64,000 nucleotides of DNA, taken from assembly GCA_017560125.1 (NCBI GenBank), contig JAFYOS010000027.1:208967-272966 (forward strand), written 5' to 3'. Shown one piece after another: positions 28,201 to 37,055 of the stretch. Numbering within the stretch: the first letter of the stretch is position 1; each line of letters starts with the position of its first letter. Made by a program: the position numbers and the translations under genes. Origin of the DNA: Bacteroidaceae bacterium (GTDB taxonomy: Bacteria > Bacteroidota > Bacteroidia > Bacteroidales > Bacteroidaceae). The notes below the pieces were generated by a model, which was given only the letters and a program-made list of their open reading frames with translations, had not been told where the DNA came from and ran no database searches.

Positions 28201-28249
28201 GTCCTCGAGGAAAGGATGCGGGCCGGTGTTTATTCATTACAGATTTTTT

Positions 28250-30241
28250 ATGCGATTTTTTCGCGTTGTTGTCCTTGCTATTATTGGGCTTGCTATATGC
28301 CCTTTATGTGCAAGCGCACAGGATATTGACACACATTTGCTCGACTCGCTGTTGGTGAGCGGTGCTTCGGTGCGTGGTGCAACCGAAAGCTCTTCGCCCT
28401 TGCAACGCCTTTCGGGCAGCGACCTTGTGCGCCTTGGTGTCACCAATGTGGGTGATGCGCTCAAGCATATGAGCGGCGTCACCGTAAAGGATTACGGTGG
28501 CGTCGGCGGCCTTAAAACCGTCGGTGTGCGTGGTCTTGGAGCGCAGCACACGGCCGTCTTTTACGATGGTGTCGCTGTGGGCGATTGCCAGAGCGGTCAG
28601 GTTGATTTGGGACGCTATTCTATAGAAAACCTCTCGGGCGTGGAGCTTAGCATAGGGCAGGGCGACGATATTTATCGAAGCGCAAGGATGCTTGCCGCTG
28701 CCGGTGTCGTTTCTCTTGAAACGGGCACGGGGTTGGCCGGTAGCGAGGATGGCGATGTGCGTGCCACCTTGCGATACGGCTCTTTCGATACCTATCGCGG
28801 CAGCGCATCGTACAACCGTTCGCTGGGCAGTGGATGGGCCTTCTCGGCCTTTGGCGAGTATGCCGCCTCGGATGGCGATTACGATTATCGTGTGAATAAT
28901 GGGGCGCTGAGCGTAGCCGGGCGTCGTCGCAATTCGCAAATAGAGGAGCTCAGGGGCGAGATAAACGCCTCGTGGACACCCTCGTCGGCCCATCAGCTCA
29001 GAATGAAACTATATGGCTATGGCAGCGAGCGTGGATTGCCCGGTGCGGTCATCGTAAACAACCCGGCGACAAGCGACAAATTGAGCGGGCACAATATTTT
29101 CGGTCAGCTATTTTATGAATATATCCCATCGCAGGAACTGAAAATGAAATTTGCCATCAAGGGCAATCGAGCCTGCGACCGCCATCGCGAGCCGCTCGTC
29201 GAGTCGGTGTCGTTGAACCGCTATCGCCAGTGGGAGGGCAATGTATCCTCGGTGCTGTTGTGGAGCCCTTCGTGGAGCGACGGCCTTTCGCTGTCGTGGG
29301 CCGAGGATGTTGTCTATAACAGCCTGCACACAACGAACAACCATGTGGCAATGCCTTCCGAGCCCGAGCGAGTGACACTGCTGAGCGCGGCAAGTGCAAG
29401 GTACAGCAAGGGGCTTTTCTGTGCTACTGCATCGCTGTTGCACACTTATGTAACCGAGAATGCTCCTTCGGGCGATGTCGCTCCCGACCGCCGTCGCTTT
29501 TCGCCCTCTGTGGCTCTTGCCTTCTATCCGTTGGGTGGCGAGCACTTCTGTCTGCGTGCTTCGTACAAGAGCATTTTTCGTCTGCCTACATTCAACGACC
29601 TCTATTATCGCGAAATAGGTAATTATAAGCTGAACCCCGAAAAGACCAGACAATACAACGTGGGTGCAGCGTATTCATATTTCGGTGGCGAGTGGTGCGA
29701 CGAGCTCGCCTTGTCGGTCGATGCTTATCGTGGCTTCGTCGAGGACAAGATAGTGGCTGTTCCGGGTATTTTCATATGGAAAATGAGCAATGTGGGACGC
29801 GTCGAGACTACCGGTGTCGATATTAACATGAATTCGTCGTTTGTCATTGGCGATGAAACACGCTTGCGCCTGGCTGCTTCGTACAGCTATATGCGCGCCA
29901 TCGATGCTACCGACGGTTCGCTGCTCAAGGGCCACCGCATAGTATATACGCCGTTGCATTCGGGCTCGGTCAATCTTGCCCTTGCAACCAAGTATGCCGA
30001 TTTCGGCTATTCGCTTGTGTGGAGCGACACCCGCTACCACTTGCCACAGAATATCTCCGCGAACGAGATTTCCGCATACGGCGACCACTCGCTTTGGGTG
30101 GCACGCAACGTGAAATTAAAGCGTGCTTCGCTGCTGCTCAGGGCCGAGGTGAAGAATATCTTCGACGACAATTACGAGATTATCCGTTACTATCCGATGC
30201 CTGGACGTAACTATATGCTTTCTACGATATTAACCTTATAA
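28250..30241 (+). CDS. btuB: TonB-dependent vitamin B12 receptor BtuB
   Basis: A 663-residue outer membrane receptor. The start at 28250 gives a signal peptide ending CASAQ (residue 24). An earlier open frame from 28136 would translate riboswitch sequence and is rejected. The plug domain (about 35-165) includes LRLSGSDLVRLG-like and GVRGLGAQHTAVFYDGVAVGDCQSGQVDLG segments typical of BtuB-like receptors. The rest is a 22-strand barrel that ends with an aromatic-rich strand, GRNYMLSTILTL. No CarboxypepD_reg domain precedes the plug, unlike SusC. Riboswitch control and btuG-btuF-btuC downstream make cobamide uptake the clear role. Confidence 0.94.
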   Translation: MRFFRVVVLAIIGLAICPLCASAQDIDTHLLDSLLVSGASVRGATESSSPLQRLSGSDLVRLGVTNVGDALKHMSGVTVKDYGGVGGLKTVGVRGLGAQHTAVFYDGVAVGDCQSGQVDLGRYSIENLSGVELSIGQGDDIYRSARMLAAAGVVSLETGTGLAGSEDGDVRATLRYGSFDTYRGSASYNRSLGSGWAFSAFGEYAASDGDYDYRVNNGALSVAGRRRNSQIEELRGEINASWTPSSAHQLRMKLYGYGSERGLPGAVIVNNPATSDKLSGHNIFGQLFYEYIPSQELKMKFAIKGNRACDRHREPLVESVSLNRYRQWEGNVSSVLLWSPSWSDGLSLSWAEDVVYNSLHTTNNHVAMPSEPERVTLLSAASARYSKGLFCATASLLHTYVTENAPSGDVAPDRRRFSPSVALAFYPLGGEHFCLRASYKSIFRLPTFNDLYYREIGNYKLNPEKTRQYNVGAAYSYFGGEWCDELALSVDAYRGFVEDKIVAVPGIFIWKMSNVGRVETTGVDINMNSSFVIGDETRLRLAASYSYMRAIDATDGSLLKGHRIVYTPLHSGSVNLALATKYADFGYSLVWSDTRYHLPQNISANEISAYGDHSLWVARNVKLKRASLLLRAEVKNIFDDNYEIIRYYPMPGRNYMLSTILTL

Positions 30242-30252
30242 TAAATACAGCT

Positions 30253-31344
30253 ATGAAAAAGAATTTCAAATTTATGTTGATGGCTCTTTTGGGCGCTTTC
30301 TGCTTTGTGTCGTGTAGCGACGATGATAACAACGACGGCGGCGGTGGTGGTAACGGTTCATCTACCGAATCGGGCTATTGCTATATTATCAATCAGGGTA
30401 ACTGGAGCGGTAACGATGCTTCGTTGCAGATGTATGACATGGCAACTGGTTATGCCTCTTCGCCCGAATGTGTGAACGATATGTTTGCCGTGGCCAATAA
30501 AGAACTGTTGGGCGACGTTGCGCAGGATCTGCTGTGGGTGGGTAACCGCCTCTTTATAACCGTGAGCACATCACAGAAATTGGAGGTTCTCGACGAGAGC
30601 GGCAAGCGTATATGCAAGCATCTCTATGCAGCCGAGAATGCCTGCCCCCGATACCTTGCTACCGATGGTGCCAAGGTCTATGTAACCAACTACGATGGCT
30701 ATGTGTATGTGTACGACGCTGTCAGCGGCGATTCATTGACCCGCGTCTATTCGGGCAGCTACCCCGAGGGTATAAGCTATGTCGATGGTTCGCTCGTTGT
30801 GAATAATTCCAATTACGGTGGTTACGGTGGCGGTGTGGCCGATGTTGCCATCATAGATACCGAATCGATGAGCGTGTCGCGCAGAATAACCGAGGGCGTT
30901 TGCAACCCCTATTCCGAGAGCGCTGTTTGCGACGGCGATGTCTATATTGTCGATGCCGGCAATTACAGCGACATCCCCTCTAAAATGTACAAAATAGATG
31001 TGGAAAACGGAGTGGCAACAGCACTTTACGATGCTTCGATGATTGCTTCTTACGATAATTTTATTTATTTTGCAAATGCAACATATAATTATGCGACATA
31101 CGGATACGACTATTCGCCCCTTTATCGCATGGATGTAGCTACGGGTGATGTCGAGGTGGTTATTCCTGCCGAGAAGCTTACCGATATCTATTCGCTGGAT
31201 GTTGATCCCGAGACAGGCGACATTTACATCGGTTATGCTCAGTACGGCATCCTTGGCACCATGCGCATCTACGATGCCGAGGGCGTGCAGCGTTCGCTCT
31301 TCGATGTCGGTTACTACACTTCGGGAGCACGCTTCCGTAATTAG
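30253..31344 (+). CDS. btuG: BtuG-like surface lipoprotein, beta-propeller (DUF5074/YncE-like)
   Basis: A 363-residue lipoprotein. The acylated Cys21 is followed by SDDDNNDGGGGG, an acidic run that fits the Bacteroidota lipoprotein export signal for surface exposure. The body reads as a repeating beta-propeller, with blades marked by recurring DGxVYVYD/YIVDAG/YKIDVENG-type strands. It lies 11 bases after btuB. Known Bacteroides BtuG proteins are surface propellers that capture B12 with very high affinity and pass it to BtuB; this gene matches them in position, type and length. The call is by context and architecture. Confidence 0.85.
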   Translation: MKKNFKFMLMALLGAFCFVSCSDDDNNDGGGGGNGSSTESGYCYIINQGNWSGNDASLQMYDMATGYASSPECVNDMFAVANKELLGDVAQDLLWVGNRLFITVSTSQKLEVLDESGKRICKHLYAAENACPRYLATDGAKVYVTNYDGYVYVYDAVSGDSLTRVYSGSYPEGISYVDGSLVVNNSNYGGYGGGVADVAIIDTESMSVSRRITEGVCNPYSESAVCDGDVYIVDAGNYSDIPSKMYKIDVENGVATALYDASMIASYDNFIYFANATYNYATYGYDYSPLYRMDVATGDVEVVIPAEKLTDIYSLDVDPETGDIYIGYAQYGILGTMRIYDAEGVQRSLFDVGYYTSGARFRN

Positions 31345-31352
31345 TGGACAAA

Positions 31353-32480
31353 ATGTATAAAACGACTATATACATACTGCTTTTTTTCTCCTTATTGTCG
31401 TGTGGCGATGGGGGTGTTACGCGCAACGGCGCACAGTTTGCCGGTGATACCCTGTCGCTCGCATCCTCCTCGCTGTTGCAGATAGTGGAGGGCGACGGAT
31501 TTTCGTTGGTGAATATCCGCAACCCATGGGACGAGGAGCGACTATTGCATAGCTACATGCTTGTGCATAGGGATTGTACAAACGTGGTGGCGCCTTCAGG
31601 CGTTACCATGTTGCGTACGCCGCTACGCAACCAACTGCTCTTTGCGACGCTCCATGCCCAGTTGCTTGTGATGCTGGGCTGCGACGATGCAGTTACCGGT
31701 GTGTGCGACGCGCGCTATATGTCCATCCCCGAGATAAGCGCGGGCATAGCAGATGGGCGTATAGTCGATTGTGGCAGTTCCATGGATGTGAACCTCGAAC
31801 GCCTTGCGCAGCTGTCGCCCGAGGCCGCTTGGGTTATTCCGTTCAAGAACGGCGGTTATGGCAAGCTCGACAGGCTCGATATCCCGCTCATCGAGTGTAT
31901 CGATTATATGGAGGATTCACCGCTTGGAGCAGCCGAGTGGGTTCGTTTCTATGGTCGTTTGCTTGGCGTGGGTGCCAAGGCCGATTCGTTGTTCTTTGCT
32001 GTGCGTGACAGGTACGAGGCGATGAAAGCACTTGCTGCTGGATGCGAAAAGCGTCCCCGGCTCATGTGCGAACTGAAAAACGGTGCGGCATGGTATGTCC
32101 CCGGTGGTGCGAGCACCATGGGGCAGCTCTATCGCGACGCCGGCGCCCACTATCTGTTCGGCGATAACAACAGCAGTGGCTCGTTGCCCCTTTCGTTCGA
32201 AACGGTTCTTGCCATGGCCGACAGCGCCGATTGCTGGCTCATTAAGTATGGCTCCGACAAGGACAAGACATACTCGTCGTTGCTTCAGGATTTTTCGGGA
32301 TACAGGTTGTTGCGCCCCTATCGCGAAGAGAATATATATGCTTGCAATGTTTTCCGCAAGCGCTTTTACGAGGAAACCCCTTTTCGTCCCGACATCTTGC
32401 TCGAGGAGCTTGTGATGCTTCTGCACCCCGAGCTTGCCGATGGCTACCAATTCAGATATTATGAAAAACTTCAGAAGTAG
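31353..32480 (+). CDS. btuF: Cobalamin ABC transporter substrate-binding lipoprotein BtuF
   Basis: A 375-residue cluster A-2 type binding protein (BtuF/FepB fold). The ATG at 31353 gives a short lipoprotein signal with Cys17; an in-frame GTG at 31344 overlaps the btuG stop and is less likely. No acidic export signal follows the Cys, so it should face the periplasm, in contrast to the btuG product. Typical features are VVAPSGVTMLRTP, LGCDDAVTGVCDARY and a long linking helix (LAQLSPEAAWVIP). It hands cobamides to BtuC, whose gene overlaps it by 20 bases. Confidence 0.88.
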   Translation: MYKTTIYILLFFSLLSCGDGGVTRNGAQFAGDTLSLASSSLLQIVEGDGFSLVNIRNPWDEERLLHSYMLVHRDCTNVVAPSGVTMLRTPLRNQLLFATLHAQLLVMLGCDDAVTGVCDARYMSIPEISAGIADGRIVDCGSSMDVNLERLAQLSPEAAWVIPFKNGGYGKLDRLDIPLIECIDYMEDSPLGAAEWVRFYGRLLGVGAKADSLFFAVRDRYEAMKALAAGCEKRPRLMCELKNGAAWYVPGGASTMGQLYRDAGAHYLFGDNNSSGSLPLSFETVLAMADSADCWLIKYGSDKDKTYSSLLQDFSGYRLLRPYREENIYACNVFRKRFYEETPFRPDILLEELVMLLHPELADGYQFRYYEKLQK

Positions 32481-33495
32481 GAAATTTTTAATGCTGGCGT
32501 TGCCGTCTGTGACGCTGTTGCTGTTCTTTGCGGCAAATATACTCTTCGGCTCGGTGGATATACCTGCCGGCGAGGTTGTGAAGGCCATCGCGGGCGACGA
32601 ATCGGTGAATGCCACGTGGCGTCTTATCGTCATGCAGTCGCGACTGCCACAGGCTGTGGTCGCCCTCTTTTGCGGTATGGCCCTTTCGGCGGCAGGATTG
32701 ATGTTGCAGACCCTTTTCAACAACCCGCTTGCCGGGCCCGAGGTCTTTGGCATAAATAGCGGTGCCGGATTGGGTGTGGCGGTTGTCATGCTGCTTCTGC
32801 AGGGTAGTTTCAGTGCCGGCGATATGAATGTCGGAGGTTATCTTGCGGTGTTGGCCGGCGCGTTTATAGGCGCCTTGGCTATTATAGGCGTCATACTTTT
32901 CCTGTCGCTCATGTTGCGCGGAAATATATTCTTGTTGATTGCCGGAATGGCGCTCAGCTATCTCACTTCGTCGGTAATCTCTCTGCTCAACTATTTTTCG
33001 ACGGCCGAAGGGGTTCACTCCTATCTCATATGGGGTATGGGTAATTTCGGAGGTGTTTCCGGCGAGCAGTTGCCGCTCTTTGTGATGCTATCGACGCTGG
33101 CGCTTTTCGCTTCGCTGCTCATGATGAAGCCGCTAAATGCCTTGCTGCTTGGTAATGCCTATGCCGAGAACCTTGGAGTGAATACCAAATTTGTGCGTGC
33201 CATGCTGTTGCTGCTTACCGGCCTGCTGACGGCGGTGGTTACGGCCTATTGCGGCCCGATATCTTTCATTGGTCTTGCAGTGCCCCATGTGGCGCGTCTG
33301 CTGCTCAGGACAAACAACCACAGGCTGTTGTTGCCGGTGACGCTGCTGATAGGTGCATGCACGGCTTTGCTGTGCAACCTCTTATGCCAGCTGCCGGGCG
33401 ATGGCGGGCTCATCCCATTGAGCGCGGTGACACCGCTGCTAGGCGCTCCGGTCATTCTCTATGTGGTGCTGCGCAATAGGGGTAATTTCTCTTGA
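32461..33495 (+). CDS. btuC: Cobalamin ABC transporter permease BtuC (FecCD family)
   Basis: A 344-residue permease with about ten TM helices. The start at 32461 lies within the end of btuF. SRLPQAVVALFCGMALSAAGLMLQTLFNNPLAGPEVFGINSGA is the family hallmark near the N-terminus, split over residues 60-102. PISFIGLAVPHVARLL holds the coupling region for the ATPase. The expected ATP-binding partner BtuD is not encoded next to it; the next gene, rarA, is on the other strand 24 bases away. Confidence 0.93.
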   Translation: MKNFRSRKFLMLALPSVTLLLFFAANILFGSVDIPAGEVVKAIAGDESVNATWRLIVMQSRLPQAVVALFCGMALSAAGLMLQTLFNNPLAGPEVFGINSGAGLGVAVVMLLLQGSFSAGDMNVGGYLAVLAGAFIGALAIIGVILFLSLMLRGNIFLLIAGMALSYLTSSVISLLNYFSTAEGVHSYLIWGMGNFGGVSGEQLPLFVMLSTLALFASLLMMKPLNALLLGNAYAENLGVNTKFVRAMLLLLTGLLTAVVTAYCGPISFIGLAVPHVARLLLRTNNHRLLLPVTLLIGACTALLCNLLCQLPGDGGLIPLSAVTPLLGAPVILYVVLRNRGNFS

Positions 33496-33519
33496 TGCCT
33501 CGTGCGATGGGGTGGGGCG

Positions 33520-34806
33520 CTACTTTTTGTTGTAATTCTTGTACTCGCCCCAGCAGCTATCCATTCTCTCTTTCATTTTCGCCTCGACAGCATTTTCTTG
33601 CGGTTTCCACAGGATGGTGTCGGTGAGCCCGTCGGGCATGAACTGCTGTCGCACGAAGTGTCCAGGGTAGTCGTGTGAATATTTGTAGCCGTCGGAGTAG
33701 CCAAGGTCCTTCATCAGTTCGGTGGGAGCGTTACGCAGATGCAAAGGCACGGGGCGATTGCCAGTTTCGCGCACAAGTTCCAACGCCTGGTTTATGGCCA
33801 TGTAGGCCGAATTGCTCTTGGGCGATGTGGCCAGATATACGGTCGCTTCGGCAAGCGGAATGCGTCCTTCGGGCCATCCTAGTTTCATCACCGAGTCGAA
33901 TGCCGCGTTGGCAAGCAGCATGGCGTTGGGGTTGGCGAGCCCAACATCCTCCGAGGCCGAGATGACAAGGCGTCGGGCGATGAATGCGGGGTCCTCTCCG
34001 CCCTCAATCATTCTTGCAAGCCAATATAGGGCTGCGTCGGGGTCGCTTCCGCGTATCGATTTTATGAACGCCGATATTATGTCGTAGTGCATCTCGCCAT
34101 CTTTGTCATAGGCGGCAGGGTTCAGCAGTATGCGTTGTTTTACCTTTTCGTTGGTTATTACCACGGGTGAGGTGCTGTCGCCCTCCACCACCAGTTCGAG
34201 CACGTTCAACAGCTTGCGTGCATCTCCACCGCTGTGGGCGAGCAGCGCATCGGTCTCTTGTAGCACAACGCCTCGTCTGAGCAGTGTTTCGTCGGTGGCT
34301 ACGGCGTGCTCAAGCAGTGCGAGCAGATCCTCTTTTTCCAACGATTTCAGTACATACATCTGGCAGCGCGACAGCAACGGGCGTATGACCTCGAACGAGG
34401 GGTTTTCCGTGGTAGCGCCTATCAGTGTCACCGTTCCGGTCTCTACGGCGCTGAGCAGTGAGTCCTGCTGCGATTTGCTGAAACGGTGTATCTCGTCTAT
34501 GAATAGTATTGGTGAGCCGCCCGAATTGAACAGCGGTGCCGATTTTGCCTTTTCTATCACCTCGCGAACATCCTTTACACCGGCCGATACGGCATTCAGT
34601 GTGTAGAAAGGCCTGTTCAGCTTGTTGGCGATTATTCTGGCCAGGGTGGTCTTGCCGGTTCCCGGAGGGCCCCACAGAATGAACGACAGGATTCTTCCCG
34701 ACTCCACCATTTTCCTTAAAATGGCATCTTCGCCTACTATGTGCTTCTGTCCCACAAAACCGTCAAGTGTATTAGGTCTAAGTCTTTCTGCAAGGGGTTG
34801 TGCCAT
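33520..34806 (-). CDS. rarA: Replication-associated recombination protein RarA (MgsA)
   Basis: A 428-residue AAA+ clamp-loader-like ATPase. Walker A is [15 protein letters not shown] (near 46-60), Walker B/sensor region FIDEIHRFSKSQQD, and ATTENPSFEV is sensor I. The C-terminal MgsA-type tetramerisation domain carries DPDAALYWLARMIEGGEDP and ASEDVGLANPNA, both highly conserved. It acts at stalled replication forks. A TATCTTTG box lies 43 bases upstream, overlapping the promoter of the divergent glycosyltransferase gene. Confidence 0.96.
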   Translation of the reverse strand: MAQPLAERLRPNTLDGFVGQKHIVGEDAILRKMVESGRILSFILWGPPGTGKTTLARIIANKLNRPFYTLNAVSAGVKDVREVIEKAKSAPLFNSGGSPILFIDEIHRFSKSQQDSLLSAVETGTVTLIGATTENPSFEVIRPLLSRCQMYVLKSLEKEDLLALLEHAVATDETLLRRGVVLQETDALLAHSGGDARKLLNVLELVVEGDSTSPVVITNEKVKQRILLNPAAYDKDGEMHYDIISAFIKSIRGSDPDAALYWLARMIEGGEDPAFIARRLVISASEDVGLANPNAMLLANAAFDSVMKLGWPEGRIPLAEATVYLATSPKSNSAYMAINQALELVRETGNRPVPLHLRNAPTELMKDLGYSDGYKYSHDYPGHFVRQQFMPDGLTDTILWKPQENAVEAKMKERMDSCWGEYKNYNKK

Positions 34807-34845
34807 TTTTATTACTTATATTATGTTAATACCGATGTAACTATG

Positions 34846-34876
34846 TTGCAAAGATAATCACAAAATAGTAACTTTG
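34846..34876. promoter_or_regulatory. Overlapping divergent promoters for rarA and the GT2 gene
   Basis: TATCTTTG on the minus strand (34849-34856) should drive rarA. TAACTTTG on the plus strand (34869-34876), with TTG at 34846-34848 and a 20-base spacer, should drive the GT2 gene. The plus -33 element nearly touches the minus -7 box, so the two promoters may exclude each other. A further plus-strand box, TATTTTTG at 34931-34938, lies 5 bases before the GT2 ATG. Confidence 0.6.
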
Positions 34877-34943
34877 CATTAGATGCTTTGAAAAACAAAT
34901 GGGCAGCGATGTTGGATGAACCTGTTTTTATATTTTTGTTCTG

Positions 34944-35831
34944 ATGTTATCGATTCTCATTCCTACGAAAGACTATAATTGCCGCTTGCTTGTCGAGGAG
35001 CTTGTCCGACAAGGCGAGCGCTTGGGCGTGCCATATGAAATATTGATTGGCGAGGATGGCTCGAGCTTCGAAGCCATCGAACAGAACCGCCCTATCTCGC
35101 AGCTTGCCGGTTGCCGCATCATCGAGTATCGTGTCAATCAGGGACGTGCCCGCATCCGCAACCGTTTGGCCGAGGAGGCGCAGTACGAAAATATCATATT
35201 TATCGATAGCGACGCTATCGTAGAGAAAAAGGACTACTTGTCGGCCTATCTCCAATCGTTGCAACATAGCGAGATTGTCTGCGGTGGCCTCTACCATCCG
35301 GTTTTTATCCCATCGCCCGATTGTACGCTCCGCTATAAATACGAGAAGAATGCCGATAGGAAACGATTGGCCTCGGTTCGCGAAAAACAGCCCTACAACG
35401 ATTTTTCCACATTTAATTTTGCTATTAAGAGAGAGCTTTTCCTGTCGGTGCGTTTCGACGAGAATATTACCGAATATGGTTACGAGGATACGCTCTTTGG
35501 TCACCGATTGAAGGAACAGGGTTATTTTATAAAGCATATCGACAACCCCCTGCTGCATACCGGTCTCGAGAGCAACAAGCAGTATCTTGTGAAAATAGAG
35601 CAGTCGCTAAAAACCCTTTACAGCATTCGCGAGGATATAGATACAACCCCTCTTCTTGCGGCCTATCGTCGTGTGCGCCGTGTCGGTATGGTGCCTTTTG
35701 CGGCGTGGCTTTGGAAATTGTCGCAAAAACTGCTGCGCTCCAATCTGATGAGCGAGTCACCTTCGCTGTTTCTTTTCAAATTGTATAAGCTTGGCTATTA
35801 CTGCAACTATGTGGTAACCGAGAAGATGTAG
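34944..35831 (+). CDS. Family 2 glycosyltransferase
   Basis: A 295-residue GT-A fold enzyme. It begins with SILIPTKDYN, followed by the donor-binding GEDGSS, and FIDSDAIV serves as the DxD-like metal motif near residue 92. A C-terminal basic, hydrophobic region (about 240-290) could associate with the membrane. GT2 enzymes transfer sugars from nucleotide donors; the acceptor here cannot be told. It is monocistronic, convergent with secG and separated from it by an unusually long palindrome. Confidence 0.85.
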   Translation: MLSILIPTKDYNCRLLVEELVRQGERLGVPYEILIGEDGSSFEAIEQNRPISQLAGCRIIEYRVNQGRARIRNRLAEEAQYENIIFIDSDAIVEKKDYLSAYLQSLQHSEIVCGGLYHPVFIPSPDCTLRYKYEKNADRKRLASVREKQPYNDFSTFNFAIKRELFLSVRFDENITEYGYEDTLFGHRLKEQGYFIKHIDNPLLHTGLESNKQYLVKIEQSLKTLYSIREDIDTTPLLAAYRRVRRVGMVPFAAWLWKLSQKLLRSNLMSESPSLFLFKLYKLGYYCNYVVTEKM

Positions 35832-35895
35832 TCTGTGTCGGGCTGGTGCGCTTCTGTGGCGTGTCTGCGCGTTTCTTTGCTGAAATTGTTCACAT

Positions 35896-35955
35896 ACAGA
35901 TACAAGCATATACAGAGGAGTGTCGTGACACTCCTCTGTATATGCTTGTATCTGT
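35896..35955. terminator. Long near-perfect palindrome between GT2 and secG
   Basis: A 60-base inverted repeat with 29-bp arms and only two unpaired central bases (35925-35926). It sits between two convergent genes, so it can serve as a bidirectional terminator, but the arms are about twice as long as at the other terminators here and no strong T-run follows on the plus strand. Confidence 0.75.
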
Positions 35956-35971
35956 TGTTGTAGCTTTATTA

Positions 35972-36316
35972 TTATTCGCCCTGTGCAGGTGCTTCAGCAG
36001 GTGCCTGCTCCGAGAAATCGGGAACATTGTTGGGGTTAACCATGCTGTTCTCGATAGCGTTCTGTTGCAACATGCTCTCGCCTGCGATTGTTCTCTGGGG
36101 GATAGAGTATGTAGCAACGATGCTGATAACTACCATGAAAGCTGCGAGGCTCCATGTTGCTTTCTCAAGGAAGTCTGTAGTCTTTCTAACGCCCATGATC
36201 TGGTTAGATGATGCGAAGCCTGATGCGAGGCCACCGCCCTTAGAATTCTGGATGAGAACGATGAAACACATCAAAAGTGCTGCAATAACAATAAGGATAA
36301 CACAAAGTAAGTACAT
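35972..36316 (-). CDS. secG: Preprotein translocase subunit SecG
   Basis: A 114-residue protein with two TM helices (residues 1-22 and about 50-70) joined by a loop with the hallmark QNSKGGGLASGF. The C-terminal tail is Pro/Ala/Glu-rich, usual in Bacteroidota. It is an accessory subunit of SecYEG. It starts 1 base after the TPR gene stop, making it the last gene of a four-gene minus-strand run. Confidence 0.95.
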   Translation of the reverse strand: MYLLCVILIVIAALLMCFIVLIQNSKGGGLASGFASSNQIMGVRKTTDFLEKATWSLAAFMVVISIVATYSIPQRTIAGESMLQQNAIENSMVNPNNVPDFSEQAPAEAPAQGE

Positions 36317-36317
36317 C

Positions 36318-37052
36318 TTATTTTCTTTTTGTATGTTTAACTATTTTTTCTAAAAATCTGATTTGGTCTGCAAAGTAACGGTTTTTATTCGGATATTCCA
36401 AATTTATTCGTTTAAGAATTTCAAGAGCCTTCTCATATTTTCCCTGTTTAAGGTAAATATTAGCAAGCGTTTCGGTAAATGAGGGGCTCTCATCGCCCTT
36501 GTCGCTCTCGGGGGTGCTTGTCGTTTCCTCCTTGGTGCTTTCTTCGGGCTCGCTGTAGTCGTGCGACAATTGCAACGATATTTTTTCGTCGTCGCCCGCA
36601 AGGAATTTGTCTATCAGCTCTTGTCCGCGCAGTTTTGGCGAGTCGGTTATGTCGTTTTTGTCCGACAGGTAGGCCGAAACGTAGTCGATGGCGGCAGCTC
36701 CTTCGGCCTCTAACGAGAATTTCTCTTCGGGTAGCGTTCCCAGGAATGCATCGATCAGGTCCATGGTGCGGTCGATTGGAAGGTTCTCGTTGGCGGGGAG
36801 GCTCTGCTCTGTTTCGTCGGGTAGGTTGCCATACTCCTTCATCAGGTCGAACAGCACCCAACGGTTTTTCAGGTACAACGCGGCCTTGCGCATCTCCTTG
36901 CCGAATTCGATATCGTGCAACAGATACAGGTTCTTGAGCAGCAACAGGCGTGCGGCGTCGAAGCAGGGGTGCTTGCCTACAATCACTCGCAGTTCGAAGA
37001 GCGTTGAGCGGTCGAGCAATTCGGGGTGTGCTATGTAGTGTGCTATATCCAT
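36318..37052 (-). CDS. TPR-containing hypothetical protein
   Basis: A 244-residue soluble protein with no signal peptide. The N-terminal ~90 residues are helical (HPELLDRSTLFELRVIVGKHP). The middle is acidic and low-complexity (EPEESTKEETTSTPESDKG). The C-terminus has one clear tetratricopeptide motif: LANIYLKQGKYEKALEILKRI and NLEYPNKNRYFADQI. TPRs mediate protein contacts. It lies between lptE and secG with 1-3 base gaps, so it may assist envelope assembly, but that is inferred from position only. Confidence 0.82.
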   Translation of the reverse strand: MDIAHYIAHPELLDRSTLFELRVIVGKHPCFDAARLLLLKNLYLLHDIEFGKEMRKAALYLKNRWVLFDLMKEYGNLPDETEQSLPANENLPIDRTMDLIDAFLGTLPEEKFSLEAEGAAAIDYVSAYLSDKNDITDSPKLRGQELIDKFLAGDDEKISLQLSHDYSEPEESTKEETTSTPESDKGDESPSFTETLANIYLKQGKYEKALEILKRINLEYPNKNRYFADQIRFLEKIVKHTKRK

Positions 37053-37055
37053 GAA

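Noticed and set aside
28136-28249. In-frame N-terminal extension of BtuB
   Set aside because: It would translate the B12 box of the riboswitch and bury the signal peptide; the ATG at 28250 is far better.
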